64,000 bases of DNA from the NCBI GenBank assembly GCA_001692895.1, contig KV748193.1, positions 2,232,001 through 2,296,000 of the forward strand, written 5' to 3'. This document shows positions 22,790 through 34,880 of the stretch, piece after piece. This DNA is from Cenococcum geophilum 1.58 (Eukaryota > Ascomycota > Dothideomycetes > Gloniales > Gloniaceae). The notes under the pieces were generated by a model. That model did no database searches. It had not been told where the DNA came from and saw nothing but the letters and a program-made list of their open reading frames with translations. Position 1 is the stretch's first letter. Every line of letters starts with the position of its first letter. The translations under genes and the position numbers were made by a program.

Positions 22790-24020
22790 AGTCACTAAAA
22801 ACATAAATAATTGCGCTATAATTAACGTAGAATAGACTACCTCTATTCCCTACCGTAAGCGTCTCCGTCTTACCTAAATATAAGGGAAGAAGTACTAACT
22901 TAGAGGAAATCGCGAGGCTTATTACGAATCTAAAAGAAATTATAATATAGCAGAGCAACGTTATTATAAACCAGAATAGCATTATTAAAAGCGTCCAAGA
23001 TAACTTTATAGAGATTTACTTAAAATAGTAGAGCCTTAAGAGCTAATACGCCAAACTTTAGGAGGAGATCTGTTCTCTCCAAACGCAGTTTAATAATTTT
23101 TTAGCATTACCTCTATTAATACAATTATGGGCGTTAGTTGCGGCTAGCAGAGGCATAATAGGATTAGGGATAACTCTCTCGCGAATAATAAGCACTGGGA
23201 ACCCTTATAAGGAGCCTAATAGTTAGCTAGTGATTAATATTAGCTAAGCGGGACAGGGAGTAATAAAAAAGGTAGTAAATACGGAGGTAGCAAAACAAAC
23301 TATTATATAGGGTATAAGTGATGTTAAAAGACTTATAGGGGCTATAATTAAGGACTTCTAAGTATAGCGAGCGAACGATAATATAAGTGTTATTAAATTC
23401 TTAGTGGAAAAGAATAAAGAGGCCGCGTTCCGGTAGATAACTACTTAGTAGCTTAAACCGTATATCTTTAGGGCTAAGCTTATTAGACCTAAGTAGTATA
23501 CAGTTAAAGCGGACTAGGTTAAAGTGGCTCTAGCAATAGATATAAATAGTAAAAAAGTAAGTAAGTTAGCTATAGAGCGGTTTGGGGTAGAGAATAGGGT
23601 AGAGGTATATATAATAAGATAGCTTAGAAGACTAAGGCCTAGCGGCTAGTACGCGTTAGTAGTAGTTAAGGTAGCAATAAAGGAGGACGTAGAGAAGCTT
23701 CTTAGGATAGACAGTATATCGTTTAGTAGGGGTGCGATTGTAGTGTTACTATTTAAAGAGCGACATACTTTAGTAGCATATTTTAAATATAAAAGGTTTA
23801 GATATAGAGCTAGAGACTATATATAACCTAATATATGCGATATATATGGCTAGGAAGGCTATTTTTAGTATAAAATAGTAAACCTACGCTATATAAACTA
23901 CTAGGGCCTACACTAAGCCTTATACCGTAAGTGCCTAGTATATAGGAAAGAGAAGGATAGGATTTTTATAATTTAGCAGTATAGGTAACCGGGTCCCTAT
24001 TCTTATCCTCTATTAAATTT
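22790..24020 (+). pseudogene. LINE ORF1-like protein with coiled coil and zinc knuckle, right-arm copy
   Basis: One plus-strand frame runs about 400 codons with stops in Gln positions. The N-terminal third is coiled-coil-like (NLEEIARLITNLKEII, YAKLQEEICSLQTQFNNF). Near the end lies a decayed CX2CX4HX4C knuckle, CDIYGQEGYFQYK, where the Tyr residues would have been Cys and His before RIP. A second Cys-rich stretch (LYRKCLVYRK) follows. This layout fits the nucleic-acid-binding ORF1 (gag-like) protein of fungal LINEs. The element ends at a microsatellite at 24,436 that resembles the 3' end of the LINE at 28,456. No reverse transcriptase lies between, so it is deleted or belongs to a non-autonomous relative. 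Confidence 0.65.
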
Positions 24021-24436
24021 TATTTTAGATCTCGCCTTAATATACAATTACCGCCGCCCTCTTAACCTACTTATTAGCATTAGGCCGTTTAAAAATAATA
24101 CAACTTAGTAAACTGCTACTAAGGGAAGCAGCTATTATAGTTATCGGCAATAGTAGCTAGAGAGGCGCTTTTTAAGGGTAGAGGCGGATACGGGCAGGTT
24201 ATAGGATAGAATTTCAATATATATATACACTCTTTATCTCTTAGGTTTATATACTCTCTCTTTATTTCCTATATTAATTACAGCGTTAAAGGAAGGAGAA
24301 ATAGCTCTTATAGTTAGCTACTAAATTAGAGCCGGTATAATTCGTGTCAGTTTACTCTAGTTAGTGCTTAGTAACAGCCTATACCTAAGTTAGACGGTAT
24401 ATAGCTATAATAGAACATATATATATATATATATAC

Positions 24437-25560
24437 GTTTTTAAGGCGGCCCGCGAAGCCCTACTATACGCGTCTATATTGCCGCAGGTAGAAACATTAT
24501 CTAGAATCCGTTCCTCTTAATAGCTAAGTATAGAGGCGATAGTAGAGAGCCGTCGCAGCGCGTACAGCGCGCTATTGTTGCGACTCTATAGTATTAAGCC
24601 CGCGACGCGTATATCGCCCTTAATAACACTAGGAGCCTTACTGCCTCCGCTTAAAGCTCCTATTCTACTATCTAGGGAGGCCTATTAAGGGAAACTGGAA
24701 TATAAAAACTACCTAATATATAACTACCTAGCTTACAGCTAGGCTTAAAACTGGCCTTATTTAGCTAGTCAATATAGACGCGTCCTAGGCGTATAATAGG
24801 ACACCCTTAGGCTTATACTAGCTCTAAGATCGTAAAGGGAATACAATAAGGGCGTAGGGATCCTCTTTTTATAAGAACTTATTAAGGTTAACGCGTCACA
24901 GGCACCTTATATAAAACTTATTAAGGCCCTAAGGCTACCGCAAAGAACTTATTAAGGCCTTGCCTAGAGAACTTATTAAGGCCCCTTTATAAGGGCCTAT
25001 CTAGTATCCAGTACACCTAAATAACTTAGAAGAGGGTCTTAATAGGCGTAGTACGCGCGACCTAGACGATAGTAATATAATAGCGACGCGACGGCGACTA
25101 AATGGCTTAACGAGGTAGAAACACAGGTAAAGCTCTAAGCAGTGGAAATATAGGCCAGCTTTGACGGCCCTATAGCGTTAAAAGGCGATTTACAGGAGGG
25201 TCTTAATAGGCGTAGTGTACGTAACCTAATATATATATATATAGGGAGGCTTTAAAGGAAATATAGGCTAGTTAAATAAGGACTTAACAGTTAGAGACAT
25301 AGGTACAGCTTATAAAAAGGGGGGATATAAGTTTAGTTAGTAGGAGAGGGGAGAGTAGGTCGTCCGGTGCGGGACCTAGTATCTTTACGGCCCCCTCCTA
25401 CAAAACACAGTCGGCCTATTATAAGAAGACTCTTATAGGTAATGCGAAATAGGAGCTAGTAGTATATAGGGTGTTGCGCCCCTATATCCTACTAGCCCCT
25501 ATAGGGCGTAGTATATAGTAGCTACTGCTGGCTCTAAGGATTTTACCCCTTAACTAGGCT
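24437..25560. other. 5' part of LINE or older sequence, partly repetitive
   Basis: It contains four spaced copies of aacttattaagg at about 24,875-24,985 and a repeated segment gagggtcttaataggcgtag at 25,018 and 25,195. An endonuclease domain would be expected here if the LINE were full length, but I could not recognise one with confidence. Confidence 0.4.
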
Positions 25561-28039
25561 CTAACCTCTAGTATACCTAGTAGGTAGGTAGGATTACGTC
25601 CTAGCTAAAGAAACTATTACGTAGCTTAAGAGAACGGATACACGTATTAGTACACCAATAGACGGAACCATTCGCTAGGATAGTACGCCGGTAAGATATA
25701 CTTAAGGAGTAAATAGGAGTTACCTAGGCGGGAGAGGTTTTTAGCTAGGCCTTAACTGTAGAAGGTATATAAGGTGTCTAATAGATATAATAAAGCTACT
25801 GGAAAACTGGGGTAGAGGCCTAGATAAGTAGGCATATTAAACTCTACTGTATTACTAGCACTACTAGCTAATATATAACTATCTACCTAAGATATACTTT
25901 GGAGCTAGGAAGCAAAGGTTAATAATATATACGCTATTATATTTTTATAAGGACGTATTTAGAGCGTAAAGAGAAAAGAAAACGCTATCTCTAGTATTAT
26001 TTAATATTAAGGGTGCGTATAATAATGTAGCTATAGAGCCGGAAATTAGGAGATTACGGCAGCGTTAGATACCTTAGATAATTATATAATAGGTATAAGA
26101 CTTTTATATAAACCGTTAAGCCTATATCCTAGTTAACGGATATATATTAGAGGTATAGGCGCTCCCGCAGGCGGGTCTTCTGTAGGGATTAGCACTAGCC
26201 CTAATACTCTTTCTATTCTTTAACGCGGATCTTATATAAAGCGCACCTAGAAATAGCAGCTCTATAGCCTTTATTAACAACTACTTGGTATAGGTTATAG
26301 GCCCTACAGCGGAGAAAAATACGTAGATTATTTAGGATAAGATTATACCAATGCTTAAGAAATAGGAGAGGACTAGTGGAGCCTAATTTAAAGCGAAGAA
26401 AACGTTATTTATCCACCTTACTAGATATAAAGAAGTAGGTAGGGATACTACTACGCCGCTCCAATTTAAAGGAAAAGGAATCCCCCTAATACAGGAAGTC
26501 AAAATCCTTAGGGTAATTCTCAATAAGGAGCTACGGTTTAAGGCACACCTAGTAGATAAGGCAGATAAGGCTACTAAGATAGCGCTAGCGTTGCGCAGAT
26601 TAAAGGGACTATAGTTTAAAAGCGTTAAGCAGTTAGCTAAGAACTCGGTCCTACTAGTAGTAGACTACGCGTCGCCGATATAGTACCCGCTTATAATATA
26701 AGAGTTAAAGCAGCTCCTCTAGTAGGCGTAGAGGATTACGGCATAAGCTATTATTAGGGGGTTCCGCACTATCGCTCTACTAATAGCGAAGGTAGAAGTA
26801 GGCTTGCTCCCTCTTAAGTAAAGGCTGTATAACTAGGCCATCGCGTTCTAAGTATCAATCTATAAACTAGGCAAATTATATCCTTATTAAATAATTTAAA
26901 GACAGAGGCTCTATAGACGGCATTAGTCGCCACTCTAAAGGATAGTAGAGATATATAAGGATGTCCAGGTAAATAGGGTGCTAAAGGTTAAACCATATAT
27001 ATACCCGCCGTAGGTGGCTAAGCCTAACGTAGTAATATATAAGGACGAAGAGCATGCTTAAGCTATTATTAAAGACTATAAGCTAGGGCAGGTCGATATA
27101 TACGTTAATATATTAGTGCGCAATAGTAGGGCAGAAGTTAGCGTGTATACTACACCATCTAAAGCAATGCTTTTAAAAACGGTAGCAAGCTTTAAGTAAG
27201 CCAACGCCTACCTAATAGAGCTTCTAGTAATTAGTAAGGCAGCTAACTAACCATAGGACCCTACGTATACGGCTGTTAACTAAGCAGGTTTTCCAATACC
27301 TGCTTCTAGTATAAGAATATTCTCCAACTCGCAATTAGCGTTACTGTTAGTATAAAGCTAAAGGGCTAGAGCCTACTAGGAAATAGTTGTAGAGATCTTA
27401 AAGAAGCTCTAGCTAAACAACGTTACGCTATACTAAATTCCAGGCCACTTAGGATTTGTGGGAAATGAGAAGGCCGATAAGCTTGCTAAAGTAATAATAA
27501 AACTAGAGGGCGAGGAGCTACTATAAAGAGACGGCCTCTTATAGTACCTTATAACGTAAGCCTTAAAAAGAGCTAAGATAATAATAAGACTGCTTCTATT
27601 AGGAAGATCTAATACAGGCAAGTTTATAAGGAAGATTGATATAGTACTCCACCTTAAAAAGGCTGTAGGATTATATTAGTAGCTAATTAGCTCTAAAGCT
27701 ATTATCCTTATATAGCTACGGACCGGTAAGTCATTTCTAAAGGAATATCTTCACAAAATTAATACATTAGAGACGGCGTTATGCGACTACGGGCTTATAG
27801 AATCAATATAGCACTTCCTCTTTTCTTATAGGAGGTGGATATAGCAGAGGTTTAAACTAAGAGAGTAGTATAGAGATCGATTTGGGGATCTATTATATAT
27901 ATTAGGAGGCTACTCACACAGACAAGAAGGAGGTAGGAATATTAACGGCCTAATTAAGCGCTGGAAGCCAGATATTAGCGTAGTTAAAGCTATAATTGAA
28001 TTTGCAAAGGAGACTGGACGTTTACACCTAAGCGTATAA
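25561..28039 (+). pseudogene. LINE ORF2: reverse transcriptase, RNase H, zinc finger
   Basis: From about 25,985 to the stop at 28,037-28,039 one frame holds without indels, broken only by TAG/TAA. It shows the RT motif FNIKGAYNNV (expected FDVKGAYN), then QALPQAGLLQGLALALILF, then FINNY near 26,275 in place of the catalytic FxDD. Farther on come an RNase H region (DIYVNILVRNSRAEVSVY; FSNSQLALL; YQIPGHLGFVGNEKADKLAK) and a terminal CDYG...H...RRW zinc-finger remnant. The order RT, RNase H, terminal zinc finger is that of the Tad1/I-type LINEs of fungi. Loss of both catalytic Asp residues by GA changes is typical of RIP. The region before 25,985 is decayed. Confidence 0.93.
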
Positions 28040-28456
28040 GATACAGAGAGCATAAAAGCCGACGTTAATAAGTAAAAACTCTTAAGAATTCCCCTTCTAA
28101 TTATCTAACCAAATATACCGCAAGCCTTCTCTATACGTGCCTCTACTAGTACGTTACCGACTAAGAAGCGCATAACGCTAGAATAGCCCTACGGACACAA
28201 GGCATCGAAAACTACTTACTTAGGCTTGCCTCTAAACTCTAACTTTCTTCTAATAGTAATACATTACTTTCCTTTATTTTTTCCTTAGTTAAATAGGGTG
28301 TTAGGTAATAGATATATAGTTTTTATAGTTGGCTTCTGAACTAGAGCAAGCATATTAATAGTAGAAAGTATTTAGTTAGCGCTCTATAACGGCCTATACC
28401 CTAGATAGTATATGGCCATAATAGAATATACATATATATATACATACATACGTTTT
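25561..28456 (+). mobile_element. LINE retrotransposon (RT plus RNase H), RIP-mutated
   Basis: The element covers the ORF2 pseudogene and a 417-base 3' region. That region ends in cctataccctagatagtata, a conserved ccataatagaata and a TATA/CATA microsatellite at 28,456. The same 3' end appears at 40,640-40,748 (plus), in diverged form at 24,436 (plus) and 14,908 (minus), and as a short piece at 44,190. The 5' limit is uncertain. Confidence 0.85.
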
Positions 28457-28529
28457 TAAGGCGCTACTTTCTTAAAATAAAGATAGGAAGCTAGTAAGAA
28501 GCGGTTCTACTATAGGCTAGTATGTTAGA

Positions 28530-28700
28530 ACTAACAACTCTTTTAGGCTTAGCGTTGTGGCGGTTAAGCACCGCCGCGTTTATGCCACTAGCCACAGAAC
28601 TCTCCGATACCCTACTACTTGGCTATAATAAAGAGCTTACGTTAGATTAGCGTGGCGCGATTGCTAAATTAACTAAAGCGTGAACTCCTAACCTCGGACT
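28530..28700. repeat. Dispersed repeat S, third copy
   Basis: Landmarks gcttagcgttgtggcggtta and gccactagccacag match 10,900-11,110. It lies just beyond the LINE 3' end. Confidence 0.7.
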
Positions 28701-29309
28701 AGTGACGATCACCATTTAACTTCGCGATGCGGCCTGACTTATGGCATAATATACAGCTATATCTACGTCGTAGACTTAGTCATCGTTCTTAAAAGTTTAG
28801 TAAGATTCTAGGACAACCTAAAGTACGCATACAGCCACCGTAGATCGTTTTTAGATTTAGTTGTGGCATATAGCGGTGCTGACCCCACGGTACTAAGTGA
28901 GTGTTTATTAGCGAACTCGCTTCTTACTTATTTCTAAGGAAAATTTGCAAAGTAGGATAAGTAAGTGGATGCGTTTGCTTATCTATTATAGCAGACAGAA
29001 TAATGCAAATAGCGGTGATGTAAGGAAATTAACAGACTAACCCTCCTAGAAGAGGCTAAATATTATGTATACTTGCACTAAAAACCTAGTCCTAATTATC
29101 ACTCTAACGCTTTAAAAAGCATTAGTAAGAAAGTTATTATCTTAAATAGTGCTATTAAACGTACTAAAATAACTACTTTAACTATAAAAGCACATGTCCT
29201 TGCTATGAAGTGTATTAGAGCATATTAATAGAATAAGTATGCCTAACGTTGTTTAAAGACCTCGTTAGTGTTGCCTACTGTGTTTAATAAAGTAAAGCTA
29301 AGACTAGAC
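28701..29309. other. Left flank of the Tc1/mariner element
   Basis: No gene is recognised. The left terminal inverted repeat of the DNA transposon should lie here, but I could not identify a matching pair with the right flank by eye. Confidence 0.35.
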
Positions 29310-30342
29310 CCAATAAGTAGGAACTAAACTATCCTACAAAGAGCGCTGTCGCATCTTTACACTCTCCGATCTTTTATATTAAACACTAGAAGCAATCGCC
29401 ACAACTATAGGACTTTCTTAGACAACTATTTAATCTATAATAAGATCCTAAGTCGAAGCCCTAAAAAAGCAAATAGGCAGAAAGCCTACTATTATAGGCG
29501 AGATTCGGGAACGCCTTATTACTTGTGCGACCCTTAACGCTACTTATTGTCGAATAACGTATAAGGAAATCGCTTAGCTAGAAGGTGTGTAGGCTTATTA
29601 GAAAGCCCTTATAGCAGCATTTAAGATAGAGTCTTACGGTCACTATATGGCTACCTTAAAACCTCTCCTTACCAAAGCATAAAAGTAAGTATATTTAGTA
29701 TAGGCAATCGAGCATTTAAGCTAGACGCTAGAGTAGTAGGCTTATGTTATCTGGACTAATAAGTGCTCCCTCTCGACTAAAGGCTTTAGAAAGGTATATG
29801 TTACCTAGCGACCAGAAGAGAAGTATAACGATTCTTGTTATTCTTCTAAGTTTAGAGATTACTCTTCTTAGACTATCTATAGGAGTATTTCAGCGCTTGG
29901 TAAAGGAGATATAGTAGTTATTAAAAAGGAATAGGGTAGTGTAACGGGTAAAGTATATAGAGAAAGAGTGCTTCCCTAGGTATATCGATTTATAGACTAG
30001 GTAGCACAACACCTAAAAAACCCTCGGAGGCATATTATTCTAATAAAAGACGGTGCTCCTCAATATACTACTAAGTTCACATAACAGCTCCATAATTTAA
30101 ATGGTATAGACAAGATGTATTAGCCTACTAATTCTCCTAACTTAAATCCGATAGAGAATGTCTGGCGTTTATTAAAATAGAAAGTGGCTAAAAGATTTCC
30201 GCGTAGCCTTATAGAGTTAAGGCAATATATAGAGGAAGAGTAGGCGGCATTAGAACTATCTAATTTTGCGAGATATATTAGGAATATAAAAGAACGTTAT
30301 TAAGATGTAGTAGATGCGAAAGGAGGGCATACGAAGTAGTGA
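29310..30342 (+). pseudogene. Tc1/mariner-type DDE transposase, RIP-mutated
   Basis: A plus-strand frame carries an N-terminal helix-turn-helix (AIATTIGLSQTTI, about 29,390), a linker of Tc1 type (RKPTIIGEIRERLI), then the catalytic core. The first Asp region reads VIWTNKCS near 29,755, where the Asp is now Asn. The second Asp is kept in LIKDGAPQYTT (about 30,047), and the third acidic residue is the Glu in SPNLNPIENVWR (about 30,134). The end DVVDAKGGHTK is typical of fungal IS630/Tc1 transposases. Its length of about 340 residues is normal. Stops are TAG/TAA in Gln or Trp positions. It would cut and paste at TA dinucleotides, but it is dead here. Confidence 0.92.
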
Positions 30343-31569
30343 ATTTACAAATTGAAATTGAAAGCAATATTAATAACTATCTAGAATGGGGATCTAAGAT
30401 AAACTTTTAATTAGGATTATTATAATTATAGGAACTTGCCAGACACTGTCTTTTTAAATATCTTTCCGTATTATCACAGTTGTCTAGCTCGTTATCGTTA
30501 TCGTCAACATCTATATCCGGTATGGTCTCTTAAGAGGTAGTCCACAGCTTTTCATCAAAGGAAGAATCTTATAACGAGGCGCCGAAACTACGCCGTCTCC
30601 TACGACCCCGGAAATATTGCTCTCCTCTATTATCTTCCCTATCTCCTACTAAAGCCACATAAGTATCCCGTTATCGTTTTCGCGGACTCTAGCTCCGAGA
30701 TTTGGCCCCTAACACAAGTAGCTACCTATATTAGTCTCCCAAGAAGTCTATAATACTTATCTCCCTATTACCTATATAAATGCAGAGCCTCCGCTTAAGG
30801 CCCTACTGCACAAAATTAACGGATTAAGCGAAGATTGTCCACGCGAAGCGTGCTAGAACGTACTAAATAGCGACACTAACGAGTAGCTGTAGCGACACGT
30901 TATAGTAGATGTTAGCTATTAAGGTAGCCCTATTATAGAGGTACGACGGGTGCTATTTAATATTAGTTTTAATATATATTATCACTCTCTAGGGACCCCT
31001 ATAGGGGGTCAATTCTCTTATATATATTAGGGCTCTTAGAGCCACCTTAAATAAGATAAATCACTTATATAATTCTATATCTCTACCTATTAGCTAGCTT
31101 ATATCATTTGTCTTAATACCTACCTAGCTAACAGTTATAAGCCCAGTAACCTTCTAAGCACTAAGGAGATCTTAGTGGCCAGACAACTACCACTAAGCCT
31201 CTTTAAGCATAGTTTGTTACGAAATATTGTATGCTTTACGCGTAAGCGCGTCTCTTTACGCAACCTTAAGAAAATAATAAAAGCCACTATAGCACCTATA
31301 ACAACGGACTCTACTAATCCTCTTTTGCTAACCTAGAAAGACTGGCCTATATAGTTTTAATTTATCCGCTAAGAAGTAAGTTTTACAAAGATCTGGGACT
31401 ATATTAACCTAGATAAGACAGAAAACAAAATTAAAGAAAACAATAAGCTAGCCATACCTTTAATAGCAGCAGCTCCTATAGCACCTACAGCAGCAGTAGC
31501 AGCTCTTGCAACACTAGCAGTAAATCCTACAGCTCCTATAGATCTAGCAGTAACTCTAGCATCTACTAG
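30343..31569. other. RIP-degraded sequence, no gene recognised
   Basis: Some stretches look coding for short distances. Around 31,440-31,580 there is a run of cagcagcagctcctatagca-like short repeats (Ala/Pro/Ser-rich if read), which may belong to the start of the Copia-like element. Confidence 0.35.
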
Positions 31570-32890
31570 AATAGCTATACCTGGGTTATCGAGTTAACAA
31601 AGACAATAAACTTAGCAATCTTTAAAGATATAGAGAATGCTTTTCAAGCTCTATAAGCTCTAACGATAAGATTACCTAAAACGGAAAGAGAAGCTCTATA
31701 CGTTTGTAGCACTCTTATATACTACCATAGGCACCAACTTCTCTAGGTATTTTAAGAATCTTACTACACTATATTCGGTTCTAAGACAGCTAAAGAAGGT
31801 AGCAAAGCTATTTTAAGCTACGTTGTAGTAAATAGTATTGGACGATCTTAAGAAACGGAAACAAGGGCCTAAATGCTAGACACTAGAGTTATAGCTTTAG
31901 CTTTATATCACTATTATATAGAACGGCGAAGAGCTAGAGGAAGGGTTAATAGAGGTAATAGAGAGCAGCGTTATACGAGCTTTTATCCAGGACTATAAAG
32001 AGATCTATCCAGCTCTGTATTATACCTTTATTTAAAAGGTAGCAAAGAGGTTAGAGAAGCTCGAAATGGCGACGATAATTGAGGAATTTAACCTCCTCTA
32101 CAAGCATCTGAATACTAGACGTAACGCCTATACTACACTCTTAGGGCAGCCAGCTGCAGATCCTACGACGTCTACCACCCTAGTACCCTCTCAATCGCCT
32201 AAGACAAAGTGCTTTGCTTATAGTTTACCCTATAAGTTAAGGAATTGCAAGCAACTGTTTCAGTCTCTTTAAGGTCCGAACTTTATACTAAATAACAAAT
32301 GTCTATAAAGGTATTAGGAATGGCTTAAGGTTCCAACAAATAAGCAATATTACGACAGGAGGCTTAAGTAGATTAAGAGGGAAGGCCCTAGGTCAAGGAC
32401 GTCTTTATTAGCTTCGTCTACTACCGAAAAGATCGAGGATTTAGACCGACCTCGAGCTACAGCGGCGGCTGTAAAAACATCCTTTTTATCATCAATATTA
32501 TTACAGGATTATCCAGATCTGTCTTTAATTAACGCCTAGGGGTATAACACTATAGCAGACACCCACTTCTACAACGATATTAGATACTTCTATAACTTTA
32601 AGCTAAGTATATCTATAGCAACAGCTAGAGATTCTAGGGCAGAAATTCATGGATATAGTGATATTAACTTAACAATTAAGGTGGGCCAATAACGCCTAAC
32701 TTGGTATCTAATATTAAGGAATATAGCGTACGCTCTATATTTTTATACCAATTTAATATCCGCAGCAAAGCTCTATAAGGTTAGAGTAATTATTAACCAA
32801 TTTATAAACCATCTACACTATAAAGATAACGGAAGCCTATTCGCCAATATTATAGAATATAACTAGTTAACAAAATGTCCCTAATAGACA
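31570..32890 (+). pseudogene. Copia-like gag and protease remnant
   Basis: From about 31,880 a plus-strand frame reads a gag-like helical region (IQDYKEIYPALYYTFIQKVAKRLEK). It is open without stops at 32,066-32,272 and ends in a decayed zinc knuckle CFAYSLPYKLRNCKQLF. After a linker, 32,500-32,890 reads as a retroviral-type protease and pre-integrase region of the Ty1/Copia kind (AEIHGYSDINLTI; LILRNIAYALYFYTNLISAAKLY). The catalytic DSG is not preserved. Integrase and RT do not follow, so the element is truncated near 32,890. No LTRs were found. Confidence 0.65.
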
Positions 32891-33059
32891 CGAGATTTAT
32901 AAATGCACTAATTATATAAACAATCTCCTTATAAACGTCTCTCACTTTAGCAATAGTGAATTTATTATACAATACCTCGAAGCATCCTACTTTCTTAGTT
33001 TTTCCTCCCGCTATCAGCCGTCGGTTTTAGGCGTTTTGTTACTAGCCTAGACGACCCTT

Positions 33060-33660
33060 ATTAAGACTACCACAATCCCATTTATAATGCTAGCCCTAAG
33101 GTTATAGAGAAAGTCCAAACTTAGTACGACAGCATTTGTCATTCCTTTAACTATTAAAACGTAGCATCACAGCTTACGACCTTCCTTTCCTCGTCGTTCT
33201 CGAAGCGTCTTAAAGCGTTAATCTAGATTACAGCTAATTAAGCCAAGACGTACTACTTAAATAACGCGGGACAATAGTTTCGACATACTATGCTGTCTTA
33301 AGAAACCCGCGAGTGGATTAAGAGAACTATTAACAAAGGGGAGCGCCTAGCTGTAAGGGGCGCTTAGTTATATAATGCTTTACTATATAATAGTTTTACG
33401 TAAGGATCCTCTTATTTAAACACGCCTATTTAGACCACGCTAGTTTATCTAGTAATTCGTCTAAGTTAAAAGAATAGTATCGCTTTGCAATACTAACGTC
33501 CTCCAATCTTTTCAAAAAATGATAAAAGGCACTTTGTGACTAAAATTAAGGGAACAGCTAACTAGATCACTTAGGTAATAGCAATTATATACCTAAGCTT
33601 GCGCCTTACTGTTATTAAGGTATTACGTTAGTAAAGAGTACTAATTTAGGTTTTGAATTG
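33060..33660 (+). pseudogene. Coding-like fragment, unrecognised
   Basis: A plus-strand frame shows a coherent sequence with few stops (QFRHTMLSQETREWIKRTIN, KGERLAVRGAQLYNALLYNS, NSIALQYQRPPIFSKNDKRH). I think it is a real fungal protein remnant of about 190 residues, but I cannot name the family. It lies between the Copia remnant and the STAND N-terminal fragment. Confidence 0.4.
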
Positions 33661-34309
33661 GTATAATTCATAGCCTTTAAAACCTTTTATAACGAAGAGC
33701 AGTAAGACCCTTAGTATATACCGGCCTTAAGCTATAATAGAGTAGCGCCCGGTAGGCTTTCCAATTAGGCCAACTTAGAATAGGCTATAAAAGGGGCTCT
33801 TAATTATTCGTGTGGCATATAGGTGGTTATAACACATTTTTTACTTTATATCTACTAAATAAGTTTTCGCTATAGCTATACCTAAAAAACACAATTATAT
33901 AACCTACGTCTTTATAAACTCTTCTACTACTTTATGTTTCGGCATCGCTTCCTAGAGCTGCTTAATTTATTATCGCAACTTAGTAGTACATAGAAGGTCT
34001 ATTTATACTACAGCTATAGCATTCTTAGGATGGCTCTATCTTTCAATTATCTAGCCTATAAAATGTCGTTTATGCTATATATATACATTCCTATTCGCTC
34101 TTAATAGGTATAAATTTATACTATAACCCTACTTAACCCCGCCAGCTATTCTTATGGCTTCTATACTTACTATTTCTATATCTAGTATAACTTATTTTTA
34201 CGGCAATCTAGCCCAAATAATACAATAACTAAAGATAAGAGCGTGCTTTATATATATAGCTTAACGCGGTAAATCTAGTAAGTTATACCCTATTTTAATA
34301 TATAACAAG
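33661..34309. other. RIP-degraded sequence, no gene recognised
   Basis: Short open stretches only; no domain and no repeat relation noticed. Confidence 0.3.
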
Positions 34310-34880
34310 CGATAAAATAATAGGTTTAATAAAAAATACTTCTAATTTAGCGGACCTAGTAATATCTACTCTTTAGTTAAGTCGATCGCTATACCTTATA
34401 GCTAAAGGCCTTCTAAGCTAAAGCCCTATACCTAAACTTATAGAACTGCTTAAAGCCCTTAACACGGCATTAGAAAAGCTTGCCTAGATATTAACTATAA
34501 TAAATGCCAAATTTACAGCACTAGAGCTCCCTTTATAAAGTTGTAGCAAGTGTTACAAAGAGCTTAATAAACAGATTAGTTAGGCGGCTTAATTAGGTGC
34601 TTATAACTGGGCCACATTTAAGTATATAGGCTAGAATATCTTTGGCTTTATATATACTTTAAAAATATACATATCTACTATCGTAATAAAGATAATAGAC
34701 GTTGCGTTGTATGTTAAAGGCGTACTTATATAGACTAGAGCTAACACTAAAACAGGTCTATAGGCAATATTACGTTTACTAAAGAATGCCTTAAGGAATA
34801 TAAAGAGCTTATTAAAGACACTTAGTCCGCCATCCTTAAAGAACTGGAAAGTAAGGTTTATTAGTTAGGCAAAATGAAAC
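34310..34880 (+). pseudogene. Orphan N-terminal domain like those of fungal STAND receptors
   Basis: One plus-strand frame of about 185 codons, with stops only in Gln or Trp positions, reads as a helical domain. It starts near NTSNLADLVISTL, then LIELLKALNTALEKLA, then SCSKCYKELNKQI, then IGxNIFGFIYTLKIYISTI. The pattern of a hydrophobic N-terminal helix, a helix bundle and a CxKxxxEL-type motif resembles the fungal N-terminal domains found before NACHT or ankyrin regions. No NACHT follows, and the frame stops near 34,880. The assignment rests on overall pattern only. Confidence 0.5.

Larger units (their letters stand above)
20870..24436 (-). repeat. Right arm of the inverted duplication
   Basis: Inverted partner of 14,908-18,530. 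It ends outward in the microsatellite atagaacatatatatatata followed by cg. It contains R copy 6, a truncated copy of the array gene and the better-preserved ORF1-like gene. Confidence 0.9.

Noticed and set aside
22785-22982. 65-codon minus-strand hydrophobic ORF
   Set aside because: It is a shadow of the coiled-coil part of the plus-strand ORF1-like gene.
14908-24436. Palindrome as an assembly mirror artefact
   Set aside because: The arms differ by many transitions and by a 15-base duplication, which a mirror artefact would not show.
27433-27621. 62-codon minus-strand ORF
   Set aside because: It is a shadow of the LINE RNase H region on the plus strand.
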